6,426 bases of DNA from an uncultured Flammeovirgaceae bacterium. Its GTDB lineage: Bacteria > Bacteroidota > Bacteroidia > Cytophagales > Cyclobacteriaceae. The position numbers and the translations under genes were made by a program. The notes under the pieces are model-generated. The model did not search any database, had not been told where the DNA came from, and saw only the letters and a list, made by a program, of their open reading frames with translations. This document shows positions 1 to 4,987 of this stretch, one piece after another. Location of the stretch: the NCBI GenBank assembly GCA_946480685.1, contig CAMLLI010000270.1, positions 1 to 6,426 of the forward strand, written 5' to 3'. Numbering within the stretch: the stretch's first letter is position 1; every line of letters starts with the position of its first letter.

Positions 1-905
1 CTCTCGCTTAGCGCGTTCAGCAGGTTTACCACTTTTACATTGGTGTAGTAATTTTTGGTTGATGGTGGCTTCAGAACACTTGGGTGCTCTACTATTTTCT
101 TCACTACAATTTGCTGCATGCGATCATATACTGCCTGCAAATTCGGTGTAAGTGTAACCTCCTGCATGTTCTCGGCAGCTGCATCAGCCGCTTTTGCAAA
201 TACAGATACTTTACCGGTTGATACGGCTACTATAATTTCTTTAGACTTTCGATGTGCCTTGATGCGAAAGCTTGTACCCAGCACTTTGGTTGTTACTTCA
301 TTGGTATATACCAGGAAGGGATGTGCTGCATCTTTCGCGATTTCAAAAAATGCTTCGCCTGAAAGGCAGATCTCACGTTTATCGCCAAACTGTTTAGGAT
401 ATTGAATTTCACTGCCGGGCTCAAGCGATATAACGCTGCCATCCTCCATGGTAATTTTTTCAACGTGCGTCTGTCCGTTAAAGATCTTTACCCAACTGGT
501 ATCCGGCTGTTGCACAAAAGCGGTTTCAGGTTGAGGCTGTGAACGCTGTGTATAAACCAGTATCCCTACCGTTGCAAGCAACAGGAAAGAAGCGGCAGTA
601 TACCACACAAACCGCCAGGACTTGTTGCCCTTTGCTGTGATCGCATCGTTACGATCGATCCACATTTTTTCCGGCTCGGGTATAGTTTGCTCCAATATCT
701 TCTTAAAGATTGCCTCAGACTTTGCCTGTGCTGCCAGGTCGGGCACCTTGCTGTGTAGCATTTCAGCACGCAGTTCTTCCGAGATCATATCCTTTATATC
801 ACCTTCAAACTGCCCCGAACGAATCATCGCCATTAACGTGGCGCGCTCTTCATCAGAAGCTGTATTATTCAGGTATCGTTGTATCAGGTCGTCCAGGTTG
901 TTCAT
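1..905 (-). CDS. FecR-family anti-sigma factor (3' end cut by window edge)
   Basis: This frame reads without a stop from ATG at 905 to the left edge, giving 301 codons with the C-terminus missing. The layout fits a FecR-type transmembrane anti-sigma factor. There is a charged N-terminal cytoplasmic part (about residues 1-97, starting MNNLDDLIQRYL), one membrane helix (about 98-118, WRFVWYTAASFLLLATVGIL), and then a periplasmic FecR domain (about 135-240). That domain carries the family signatures EDGSVISLEPGSEIQYP, LSGEAFFEIA and VLGTSFRIKA. The sequence after about 283 (YYTNVKVVNLLNALSE) looks like the start of the small C-terminal domain common in Bacteroidota FecR proteins. By family, the N-terminal part would hold the ECF sigma factor at the membrane, while the periplasmic part would sense the plug or signalling domain of a TonB-dependent outer-membrane transporter. 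A SusC/SusD or TonB receptor pair would be expected beyond the left edge but is not visible. No Shine-Dalgarno is seen before the ATG, as is usual in this phylum. Confidence 0.93.
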   Translation of the reverse strand, partial: MNNLDDLIQRYLNNTASDEERATLMAMIRSGQFEGDIKDMISEELRAEMLHSKVPDLAAQAKSEAIFKKILEQTIPEPEKMWIDRNDAITAKGNKSWRFVWYTAASFLLLATVGILVYTQRSQPQPETAFVQQPDTSWVKIFNGQTHVEKITMEDGSVISLEPGSEIQYPKQFGDKREICLSGEAFFEIAKDAAHPFLVYTNEVTTKVLGTSFRIKAHRKSKEIIVAVSTGKVSVFAKAADAAAENMQEVTLTPNLQAVYDRMQQIVVKKIVEHPSVLKPPSTKNYYTNVKVVNLLNALSE

Positions 906-1044
906 ATTCTTTTTAGAATAGTGGCATCTATAGTATAGTCTTATTTCTGCCTTCTATAGGTAAAGAGTACCTGAGGAAGGTGGAAGGTGTAGTCGCTGTT
1001 AAAAAAAATTAAATATTTTTTAAATCCGCAAGTAAAGGACAATA

Positions 1045-1075
1045 GAAAACAAAACGGAACTGCAACAGTGCTCCG
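1045..1075 (-). terminator. Hairpin plus T-rich tract between sigma and FecR genes (possible attenuator)
   Basis: Read on the minus strand, CGGA-GC-ACTG-TTG-CAGT-TCCG (1075 to 1055) forms two 4-bp stem segments with a 2-nt bulge and a 3-nt loop. It is followed at once by TTTTGTTTTC (1054 to 1045). Stem plus U-rich tail resembles a weak intrinsic terminator. It lies after the sigma gene and before fecR, so it could separate or attenuate transcription of the anti-sigma gene. The stem is short and bulged, so the strength is uncertain. Confidence 0.35.
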
Positions 1076-1076
1076 C

Positions 1077-1093
1077 AACACCACAACGGTGTT
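1077..1093 (-). other. Small perfect hairpin in the sigma-fecR spacer
   Basis: On the minus strand AACACC-GTTGT-GGTGTT forms a perfect 6-bp stem with a 5-nt loop. It sits one base upstream of the terminator-like hairpin at 1055-1075. It is the middle one of three successive dyads in the spacer, which supports a structured leader or attenuator rather than unconstrained sequence. Confidence 0.35.
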
Positions 1094-1113
1094 TAAATAC
1101 CGGATATAGTATA

Positions 1114-1155
1114 GAAGTATAGCACCGGAAAGATCATCCGTTATCACTATACTTC
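1114..1155 (-). other. Long inverted repeat just after the sigma gene
   Basis: GAAGTATAG (1114-1122) and CTATACTTC (1147-1155) are exact 9-base inverted copies. In minus-strand RNA two G-U pairs extend the stem to 11 bp. An inner CGGA/TCCG stem closes part of the loop. It starts about 25 bases after the sigma-factor stop codon. There is no T-run directly after it, so it is not a standard intrinsic terminator. A 3'-end-stabilising structure, a regulatory element or a DNA-binding dyad are all possible. Confidence 0.4.
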
Positions 1156-1179
1156 GTTGACGTCAAAAACAAATTTTAC

Positions 1180-1800
1180 CTATAACATCATCATCATTTT
1201 AAACATGATGAAATGCAAGACATAGGTACCTACGTGTGGCTGCAGATAATGACGAATAAACTGCAACGCTTTGGCCATGTGTGTTTTTACGGTGAGCCGG
1301 GATATATTCAGTTGTTGAGCAATCACCTCGTGACTCAGTCCTTCGACTTTGGCCATTTGAAACACCTGCTTTTGCTGCGTAGGCAATAACTTTACAGCCT
1401 GCTGCACGAGTTGTTCGTACTGCTTCTCGAGCAGAAAATCATCGAGGCTGTCATCTACCAGCGTACGCTCCAGGGTAAATTTACTTTTCGCGTGTTCTTC
1501 ATACGCCAGCTTGCGAAGTGTTTTGTACGTGAGGTTTTTCGCCATGGTAATCAGGTAATACTCCAGGTGAAGTACTTCCGTAAATTCTGATCGTTTGTTC
1601 CACAGCGTAGAGAATATTTCCTGAACAATATCTTCTGCCAGCGCAGATGACCGGGTATATCGCTTGGTTACTTTATAGATGCTATGCCAGTAGCGGTCGT
1701 ACAGCTGTTTAAAAGCTGATTCGCTCCCGAGGGCTAGCTGCTGTAGCACATCGTTTTCTTGATATGGTGGAAGATGAGCAAGCACAGTTCTTGGATTCAC
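1180..1800 (-). CDS. ECF RNA polymerase sigma factor, FecI-like
   Basis: The 206-residue product matches the ECF sigma-70 plan. Sigma region 2 lies at about residues 28-98 (SAFKQLYDRYWHSIYKVTKRY, then AEDIVQEIFSTLWNKR, the region 2 core-binding and -10 recognition helices). A short acidic linker covers about 110-130. Sigma region 4 lies at about 132-184, with a helix-turn-helix GLSHEVIAQQLNISRLTVKTHM at 154-175. The length is close to the usual ~190 for the family. The start is a GTG at 1800: the frame has a TAG 11 codons upstream and no ATG between. No Shine-Dalgarno is seen. The C-terminal tail (HFIMFKMMMML) is short, hydrophobic and methionine-rich; hydrophobic tails occur in Bacteroidota FecI-like sigma factors. 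The co-directional downstream gene encodes a FecR anti-sigma factor, which points to a cell-surface signalling pair controlling an outer-membrane nutrient uptake system. The inducing substrate cannot be told. The sigma-fecR gap of about 275 bases is long for such pairs. Confidence 0.93.
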   Translation of the reverse strand: MNPRTVLAHLPPYQENDVLQQLALGSESAFKQLYDRYWHSIYKVTKRYTRSSALAEDIVQEIFSTLWNKRSEFTEVLHLEYYLITMAKNLTYKTLRKLAYEEHAKSKFTLERTLVDDSLDDFLLEKQYEQLVQQAVKLLPTQQKQVFQMAKVEGLSHEVIAQQLNISRLTVKTHMAKALQFIRHYLQPHVGTYVLHFIMFKMMMML

Positions 1801-2121
1801 GCCATTGCCGCATGCGTTATATTCCGGGTACTATATATACCAGCCTATAACAATCCGCTGCAATGACTAATAAAACTAAATACAAACCCGAAAGAAAAGT
1901 TGTTGAATAAACGAGACTCCTACCTCACTATCCCTACACCATATACGGCCGTACGCAAAACAACATTTACAGTACGCTGCATATAAAACAACTGTCTGTG
2001 TATGCAATAACTTTCAGTTACCCTTCATCGACCTGCACCACACGCTTATGCTAATGCGAGCGCAGTATAGAACAAAAGAAATCAACGATTCAAATACGGC
2101 TGAGTATATACTTCTTTAAAG

Positions 2122-2148
2122 AGTAGGGCAGGCTGGACCTACCCTACT
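2122..2148. other. Strong inverted repeat, 10 of 11 pairs, 5-base loop
   Basis: AGTAGGG-C-AGG, loop CTGGA, then CCT-A-CCCTACT. Seven pairs, one mismatch and three more pairs give a compact hairpin. No T-tract follows on either strand, so a terminator is unlikely. It may be a dyad protein-binding site or part of a structured transcript. Confidence 0.45.
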
Positions 2149-2165
2149 AACTCAACCAAACCAAA

Positions 2166-2192
2166 TGTACTCTTAAACCTATAACGAGTACA
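2166..2192. other. Perfect 7-base inverted repeat with 13-base spacer
   Basis: TGTACTC (2166-2172) and GAGTACA (2186-2192) are exact inverted copies separated by 13 bases. Half-site length and spacing suit a dimeric regulator site. It lies 18 bases after the preceding hairpin. The binding protein is unknown. Confidence 0.35.
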
Positions 2193-2213
2193 CTGAGTAT
2201 CTTTTATAACCGG

Positions 2214-2227
2214 AAGCGCGAACGCTT
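2214..2227. other. Small hairpin AAGCG-CGAA-CGCTT
   Basis: A 5-bp GC-containing stem with a 4-base loop, third member of the dyad cluster that starts at 2122. No T-tract follows. It could arise by chance, but its closeness to the other two dyads is notable. Confidence 0.25.
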
Positions 2228-2541
2228 ACTAGCCGTGGGAATATTTTGAATCATGCTATATTCCTTCTGCATCTATCCGATGAAGTACCGCAGAACTTCA
2301 TTCTTTAGATTGAGAGAATATATAAAGTGCTTTAAGGAGAATCAGAGGCTGCCGAAGAGCCGTTACCTGCTTGGTTGCCCGAAAAGGCAGTGCAGCAGGG
2401 GTTGTAAACATTTTTCATTTTGGTTTTGGTTTGGGAATAAAAACTTTCTTCTGCACGAAAACGCGTCCGGGAAAATATTCCGACAGCGAAATCATAAGTC
2501 CAAAGTAGAATATGAAAGAAATAAAAGCAAGAAAATTTTTA

Positions 2542-2561
2542 AAATGTGTGCGCACACATTT
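2542..2561. promoter_or_regulatory. Probable primary LacI-family operator (perfect 20-base palindrome)
   Basis: AAATGTGTGCGCACACATTT is a perfect palindrome with CG at its centre (2551/2552). Palindromes with a central CG are the typical operator form of the LacI family, where a hinge-helix leucine inserts at that step. The downstream regulator keeps a leucine at the matching place (residue 58). The site is 77 bases before the regulator's start codon, so autoregulation is the simplest reading. Binding itself is inferred. Confidence 0.65.
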
Positions 2562-2562
2562 A

Positions 2563-2582
2563 ATTTGTGTTCGAAAACATTT
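2563..2582. promoter_or_regulatory. Probable secondary LacI-family operator, degenerate
   Basis: ATTTGTGTTCGAAAACATTT has a central CG at 2572/2573 and 7 of 10 matching pairs. Its halves resemble those of the perfect palindrome (TTGTGT... and ...ACATTT). The two centres are exactly 21 bases apart, two helical turns, so dimers would sit on the same face of the DNA. A near match to the Bacteroidota -7 element, TTAATTTG at 2560-2567 against TAnnTTTG, lies between the two sites, which would suit autorepression. Confidence 0.45.
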
Positions 2583-2600
2583 GTAAACCGCCTTTTTATA

Positions 2601-2616
2601 ACGTTTTCGCACAAAA
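2601..2616. promoter_or_regulatory. Possible third, weak operator-like site
   Basis: ACGTTTTCGCACAAAA has a central CG (2608/2609). The inverted left half reads GAAAACGT, similar to the right half of the second site (GAAAACAT); the right half GCACAAAA resembles GCACACAT of the first. Symmetry is poor, and the 36-base spacing from the second site is not a whole number of turns. Confidence 0.2.
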
Positions 2617-2637
2617 CACAATTCTGAATTTTAGAGT

Positions 2638-3702
2638 ATGGTTGATAAGAATATTCGCATTAAAGACATCGCCAAGCTGGCCGGTGTTTCTGTAGGTACG
2701 GTAGACCGCGTGTTACACAACCGCGGAAGAGTATCGCCGGAAGCCTTGAAGAAGGTTACGGAAGTAATGGAGCAGATCGACTACAAACCAAACCTGATAG
2801 CCCGCACGTTGGGCTCCAATAAAAATTACAGAATAGCAGCGCTGCTTCCTGATCCGAAGCAAGATCCATACTGGGCACAATCAAACCTTGGTATAACACA
2901 GGCACAAACGGAATGGGCTCAATATGGTATACAGGTTGAATTGTTTCTCTTTGATCTGCTTGATAAAAATTCATTTCAGAAAATGGCGCACGAGGTATAT
3001 CTCGCTAAACCCGATGGTATATTAATCGCCCCTATATTTTATCACGAAGCATTACCAATCTTCGAACTCTTTCGTGAAACAGATATACCGTATGTTCTCT
3101 TCAACACCAATATACCGGAAGCATCTCCGCTAAGTTTTATAGGACAGAACCTGTATCAAAGCGGAAGAGTGGGCGCTGAATTGTTACACTTCGGTTTGAC
3201 AGAATCGGGTACACTGGCTGTATTGCACATTGACGAAGACATTCACGACTCCGTTCACTTGCTGGAAAAAGAAAAAGGTTTTCGCGAATACTTTAAAGAT
3301 AAAGGCAAGAGCAATTTTACCATCATCGATTTTATCCTCAATCCCAAAGATCCTTCATTCAATAAACAGCTTGAAGAATTATTAGAAGATCCTGCATTGC
3401 GCGGCATCTTCGTAAGTACTTCCAAAGGAACTGCCGTAACAGCATCATTACTAGAGAAGCATGGTAAAAAAGATATTCGACTGGTTGGATACGATATACT
3501 GGACGAAAATTTAAGATACCTGAAGAGCGGCATCATCGATTTCCTGATCAACCAGAATCCAAAGCGACAAGCGTCATTAGGTATCAGTCACCTGGTTAAT
3601 CACTTGATGTTCAAGAAAGGAACTCCAGGCACCGATCTTTTCCCGCTGGAAGTGATCACACAACAGAACGTTGATTCATACTTGGGCTCCGGTATTCACT
3701 AA
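2638..3702 (+). CDS. LacI-family transcriptional regulator
   Basis: The 354-residue product has the LacI/GalR plan. The N-terminal helix-turn-helix is at about residues 7-28 (IKDIAKLAGVSVGTVDRVLHNRG), followed by the hinge region (YKPNLIARTLGS, about 49-60, with Leu58 in the place of the operator-inserting leucine). A periplasmic-binding-protein-like effector domain covers about 64-345. Markers there include KPDGILIAP (124-132), GIFVSTSKGTA (256-266) and GYD (284-286), typical of sugar-binding folds. The recognition part reads GTVDRVLHNRG rather than the commoner TTVSRVLN, a variant I associate with LacI proteins whose effector domain is close to ribose- or xylose-type binding proteins. The family usually represses sugar uptake or breakdown genes and is released by a sugar ligand. 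No such gene lies in the window, so the target may be distant or the site autoregulatory. The ATG at 2638 is the natural start and has no Shine-Dalgarno. Palindromic operators lie just upstream. There is no obvious terminator between its stop and tgt. Confidence 0.93.
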   Translation: MVDKNIRIKDIAKLAGVSVGTVDRVLHNRGRVSPEALKKVTEVMEQIDYKPNLIARTLGSNKNYRIAALLPDPKQDPYWAQSNLGITQAQTEWAQYGIQVELFLFDLLDKNSFQKMAHEVYLAKPDGILIAPIFYHEALPIFELFRETDIPYVLFNTNIPEASPLSFIGQNLYQSGRVGAELLHFGLTESGTLAVLHIDEDIHDSVHLLEKEKGFREYFKDKGKSNFTIIDFILNPKDPSFNKQLEELLEDPALRGIFVSTSKGTAVTASLLEKHGKKDIRLVGYDILDENLRYLKSGIIDFLINQNPKRQASLGISHLVNHLMFKKGTPGTDLFPLEVITQQNVDSYLGSGIH

Positions 3703-3771
3703 AAACATACAAGCGTACCGCATCAAAAATTCCTTAATCCGAAACGTAGTAGCTAGTCGGGCCGATTATTC

Positions 3772-3779
3772 TATTTTTG
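3772..3779 (+). promoter_or_regulatory. Bacteroidota-type -7 promoter element for tgt
   Basis: TATTTTTG matches the TAnnTTTG -7 consensus of Bacteroidota housekeeping promoters exactly. It ends 15 bases before the chosen tgt ATG, so the leader would be only about 8-12 bases. I find no clear TTTG -33 element at the right distance upstream, which lowers confidence. Confidence 0.5.
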
Positions 3780-3780
3780 C

Positions 3781-3794
3781 AGCGCAATTGCGCT
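3781..3794. promoter_or_regulatory. Perfect 14-base palindrome abutting the tgt start codon
   Basis: AGCGCAATTGCGCT is an exact palindrome lying between the TAnnTTTG element and the ATG at 3795. As RNA it could form a 5-bp stem with an AAUU loop directly before the start codon. As DNA it could be an operator over the transcription start. No regulator is identified. Confidence 0.45.
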
Positions 3795-4925
3795 ATGAAA
3801 TTTGAATTAACAGCAAACGACCCGAAGTCATCTGCACGGGCGGGCGTTTTACAAACCGATCACGGTGAAATACAAACACCGATCTTCATGCCGGTAGGCA
3901 CGGCAGGATCGGTAAAGGCCGTTCATCAACGCGAACTGGAACATGATGTTCAGGCGCAGATCATTCTTGGCAATACGTATCATTTATACCTTCGTCCGGG
4001 CCTGGGCGTGCTCGAACAAGCCGGGGGTCTTCATAAATTCAACGGATGGAGCCGTCCTATACTTACTGACAGCGGTGGCTACCAGGTATATTCGCTTGCA
4101 GCCAATCGCAAGATTGTTGATGAAGGTGTTACGTTCAAATCGCATATTGACGGATCGCGCCATCACTTCACACCTGAAAATGTAATGGATATACAACGCT
4201 CCATCGGTGCCGATATCATTATGGCATTTGATGAGTGTACACCTTATCCATGTGAATATGGTTATGCAAAAAAATCCATGGAGCTTACACACCAGTGGTT
4301 GAAGCGATGTGTGAATCGTATCCAAACGACAGAACCTAAATATGGATATGAACAGGTATTGTTCCCGATTGTACAGGGAAGTGTATATAAAGATCTTCGT
4401 GAACAGTCTGCTGAATATATAGCATCACAGAATCAACCCGGTAATGCTATCGGAGGACTATCTGTTGGTGAACCGCATGAAGATATGTATGCCATGACAA
4501 GCCTGGTGTGCGGCATTCTTCCGAAAGATAAACCGCGTTACCTGATGGGCGTTGGTACACCTGAAAATATTCTGGAATGTATAGCCTTAGGTATAGATAT
4601 GTTTGACTGCGTTATGCCAACACGCAATGCGCGCAATGGCATGCTTTTTACAACGCAAGGCATTATAAACATCCGGAATGAAAAGTGGAAGGACGATCTT
4701 TCACCGATCGATGCCACGCTGGGTGGTTACGTGAGTACATTTCATTCAAAAGCGTATTTGCGTCACCTGATCATCAACAAAGAAATTTTAGGCGCGCAAA
4801 TTGCTTCGATCCATAACCTTACATTTTACCTTTGGCTGGTGAAGGAAGCGCGCAAGCAGATACTGGCAGGAACATTTGCCGAATGGAAAAATAAAATGGT
4901 AAAAACGGTTTCGCAACGATTATAA
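3795..4925 (+). CDS. tgt: tRNA-guanine(34) transglycosylase (queuosine biosynthesis)
   Basis: The enzyme exchanges guanine at the wobble position of GUN-anticodon tRNAs (Asp, Asn, His, Tyr) for the queuosine precursor preQ1. The family plan is clear: TPIFMPVGTAGSVKAV (28-43), LGNTYHLYLRPG (58-69), ILTDSGGYQVYSL with the catalytic Asp92, FDECTPYP (145-152), PIVQGS (191-196), GGLSVGEP (220-227), and MFDCVMPTRNARNG with the nucleophile Asp271. I chose ATG 3795, giving 376 residues, the usual length. A TTG six codons upstream would overlap the -7 element. One thing is odd: where well-studied bacterial enzymes have the CxCxxC zinc ligands, this one has Leu309, Gly311 and Ser314, although the fourth ligand is kept as His340 (ASIHNLTFY). 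The catalytic core looks intact, so an active but zinc-free enzyme is my inference. A permease gene follows after 62 bases, on the same strand. Confidence 0.96.
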   Translation: MKFELTANDPKSSARAGVLQTDHGEIQTPIFMPVGTAGSVKAVHQRELEHDVQAQIILGNTYHLYLRPGLGVLEQAGGLHKFNGWSRPILTDSGGYQVYSLAANRKIVDEGVTFKSHIDGSRHHFTPENVMDIQRSIGADIIMAFDECTPYPCEYGYAKKSMELTHQWLKRCVNRIQTTEPKYGYEQVLFPIVQGSVYKDLREQSAEYIASQNQPGNAIGGLSVGEPHEDMYAMTSLVCGILPKDKPRYLMGVGTPENILECIALGIDMFDCVMPTRNARNGMLFTTQGIINIRNEKWKDDLSPIDATLGGYVSTFHSKAYLRHLIINKEILGAQIASIHNLTFYLWLVKEARKQILAGTFAEWKNKMVKTVSQRL

Positions 4926-4987
4926 AGAGCAGCTGCAGTGTGCAGTATAACTATACTTCGTTTGGCTGCATGCTATAGACTATAGAT
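4926..4987 (+). other. tgt-permease spacer with a TATA-rich dyad
   Basis: The 62-base spacer holds AGTATA-AC-TATACT (4944-4957), an inverted repeat with a 2-base centre. It also holds ACTATACTTCGTT (4950-4962), identical to 1146-1158 after the sigma gene. CTATAGACTATAGAT directly precedes the permease ATG. No T-tract terminator is seen, so read-through from tgt is plausible. Confidence 0.3.

Larger units (their letters stand above)
1801..2637. other. 837-base divergent intergenic region without a convincing gene
   Basis: This stretch separates the minus-strand sigma gene from the plus-strand LacI-family gene, so both promoters should lie in it. I see no RNA gene and no open frame with protein-like composition. 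It has a 10-base palindrome TACGGCCGTA at 1944-1953, a dyad cluster at 2122-2227 and probable LacI-type operators at 2542-2582. The part at 2340-2410 is more GC-rich than its surroundings and could be a degraded coding remnant, but this is weak. Confidence 0.6.

Noticed and set aside
941..1147. 68-codon GTG-started frame on the minus strand in the sigma-fecR spacer
   Set aside because: It covers all or part of each hairpin in the spacer, reads through the poly-A/T stretch as Lys and Phe runs, and shows no domain. I could not exclude a leader peptide but see no support for one.
2336..2407. Short plus-strand frame whose last residues (EAAEEPLPAWLPEKAVQQ) look protein-like, ending at TAA 2405-2407
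   Set aside because: It is only about 23 codons long, with a stop immediately upstream and no start. It might be the tail of a decayed gene, but a chance frame in a locally GC-rich stretch explains it equally well.
2416..2434. TTTTGG TTTTGG TTTGGG tandem run
   Set aside because: There are only three G-runs, two of them of two bases, so it is not a convincing quadruplex or meaningful repeat array.
2253..2627. Open frame of 124 codons on the plus strand before the LacI-family gene
   Set aside because: The product is rich in Cys, Phe, Lys and Arg with no recognisable domain, and it runs straight through the palindromic operator sites. The frame is more likely a chance result of AT-rich intergenic sequence.
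3703..3771. Possible terminator after the LacI-family gene
   Set aside because: No clear stem followed by a T-tract is visible, so none is annotated.
3777..3794. TTG start six codons upstream of the tgt ATG
   Set aside because: It overlaps the TAnnTTTG promoter element and would add residues (MQRNCA) absent from the usual Tgt N-terminus. The ATG at 3795 gives the standard 376 residues.
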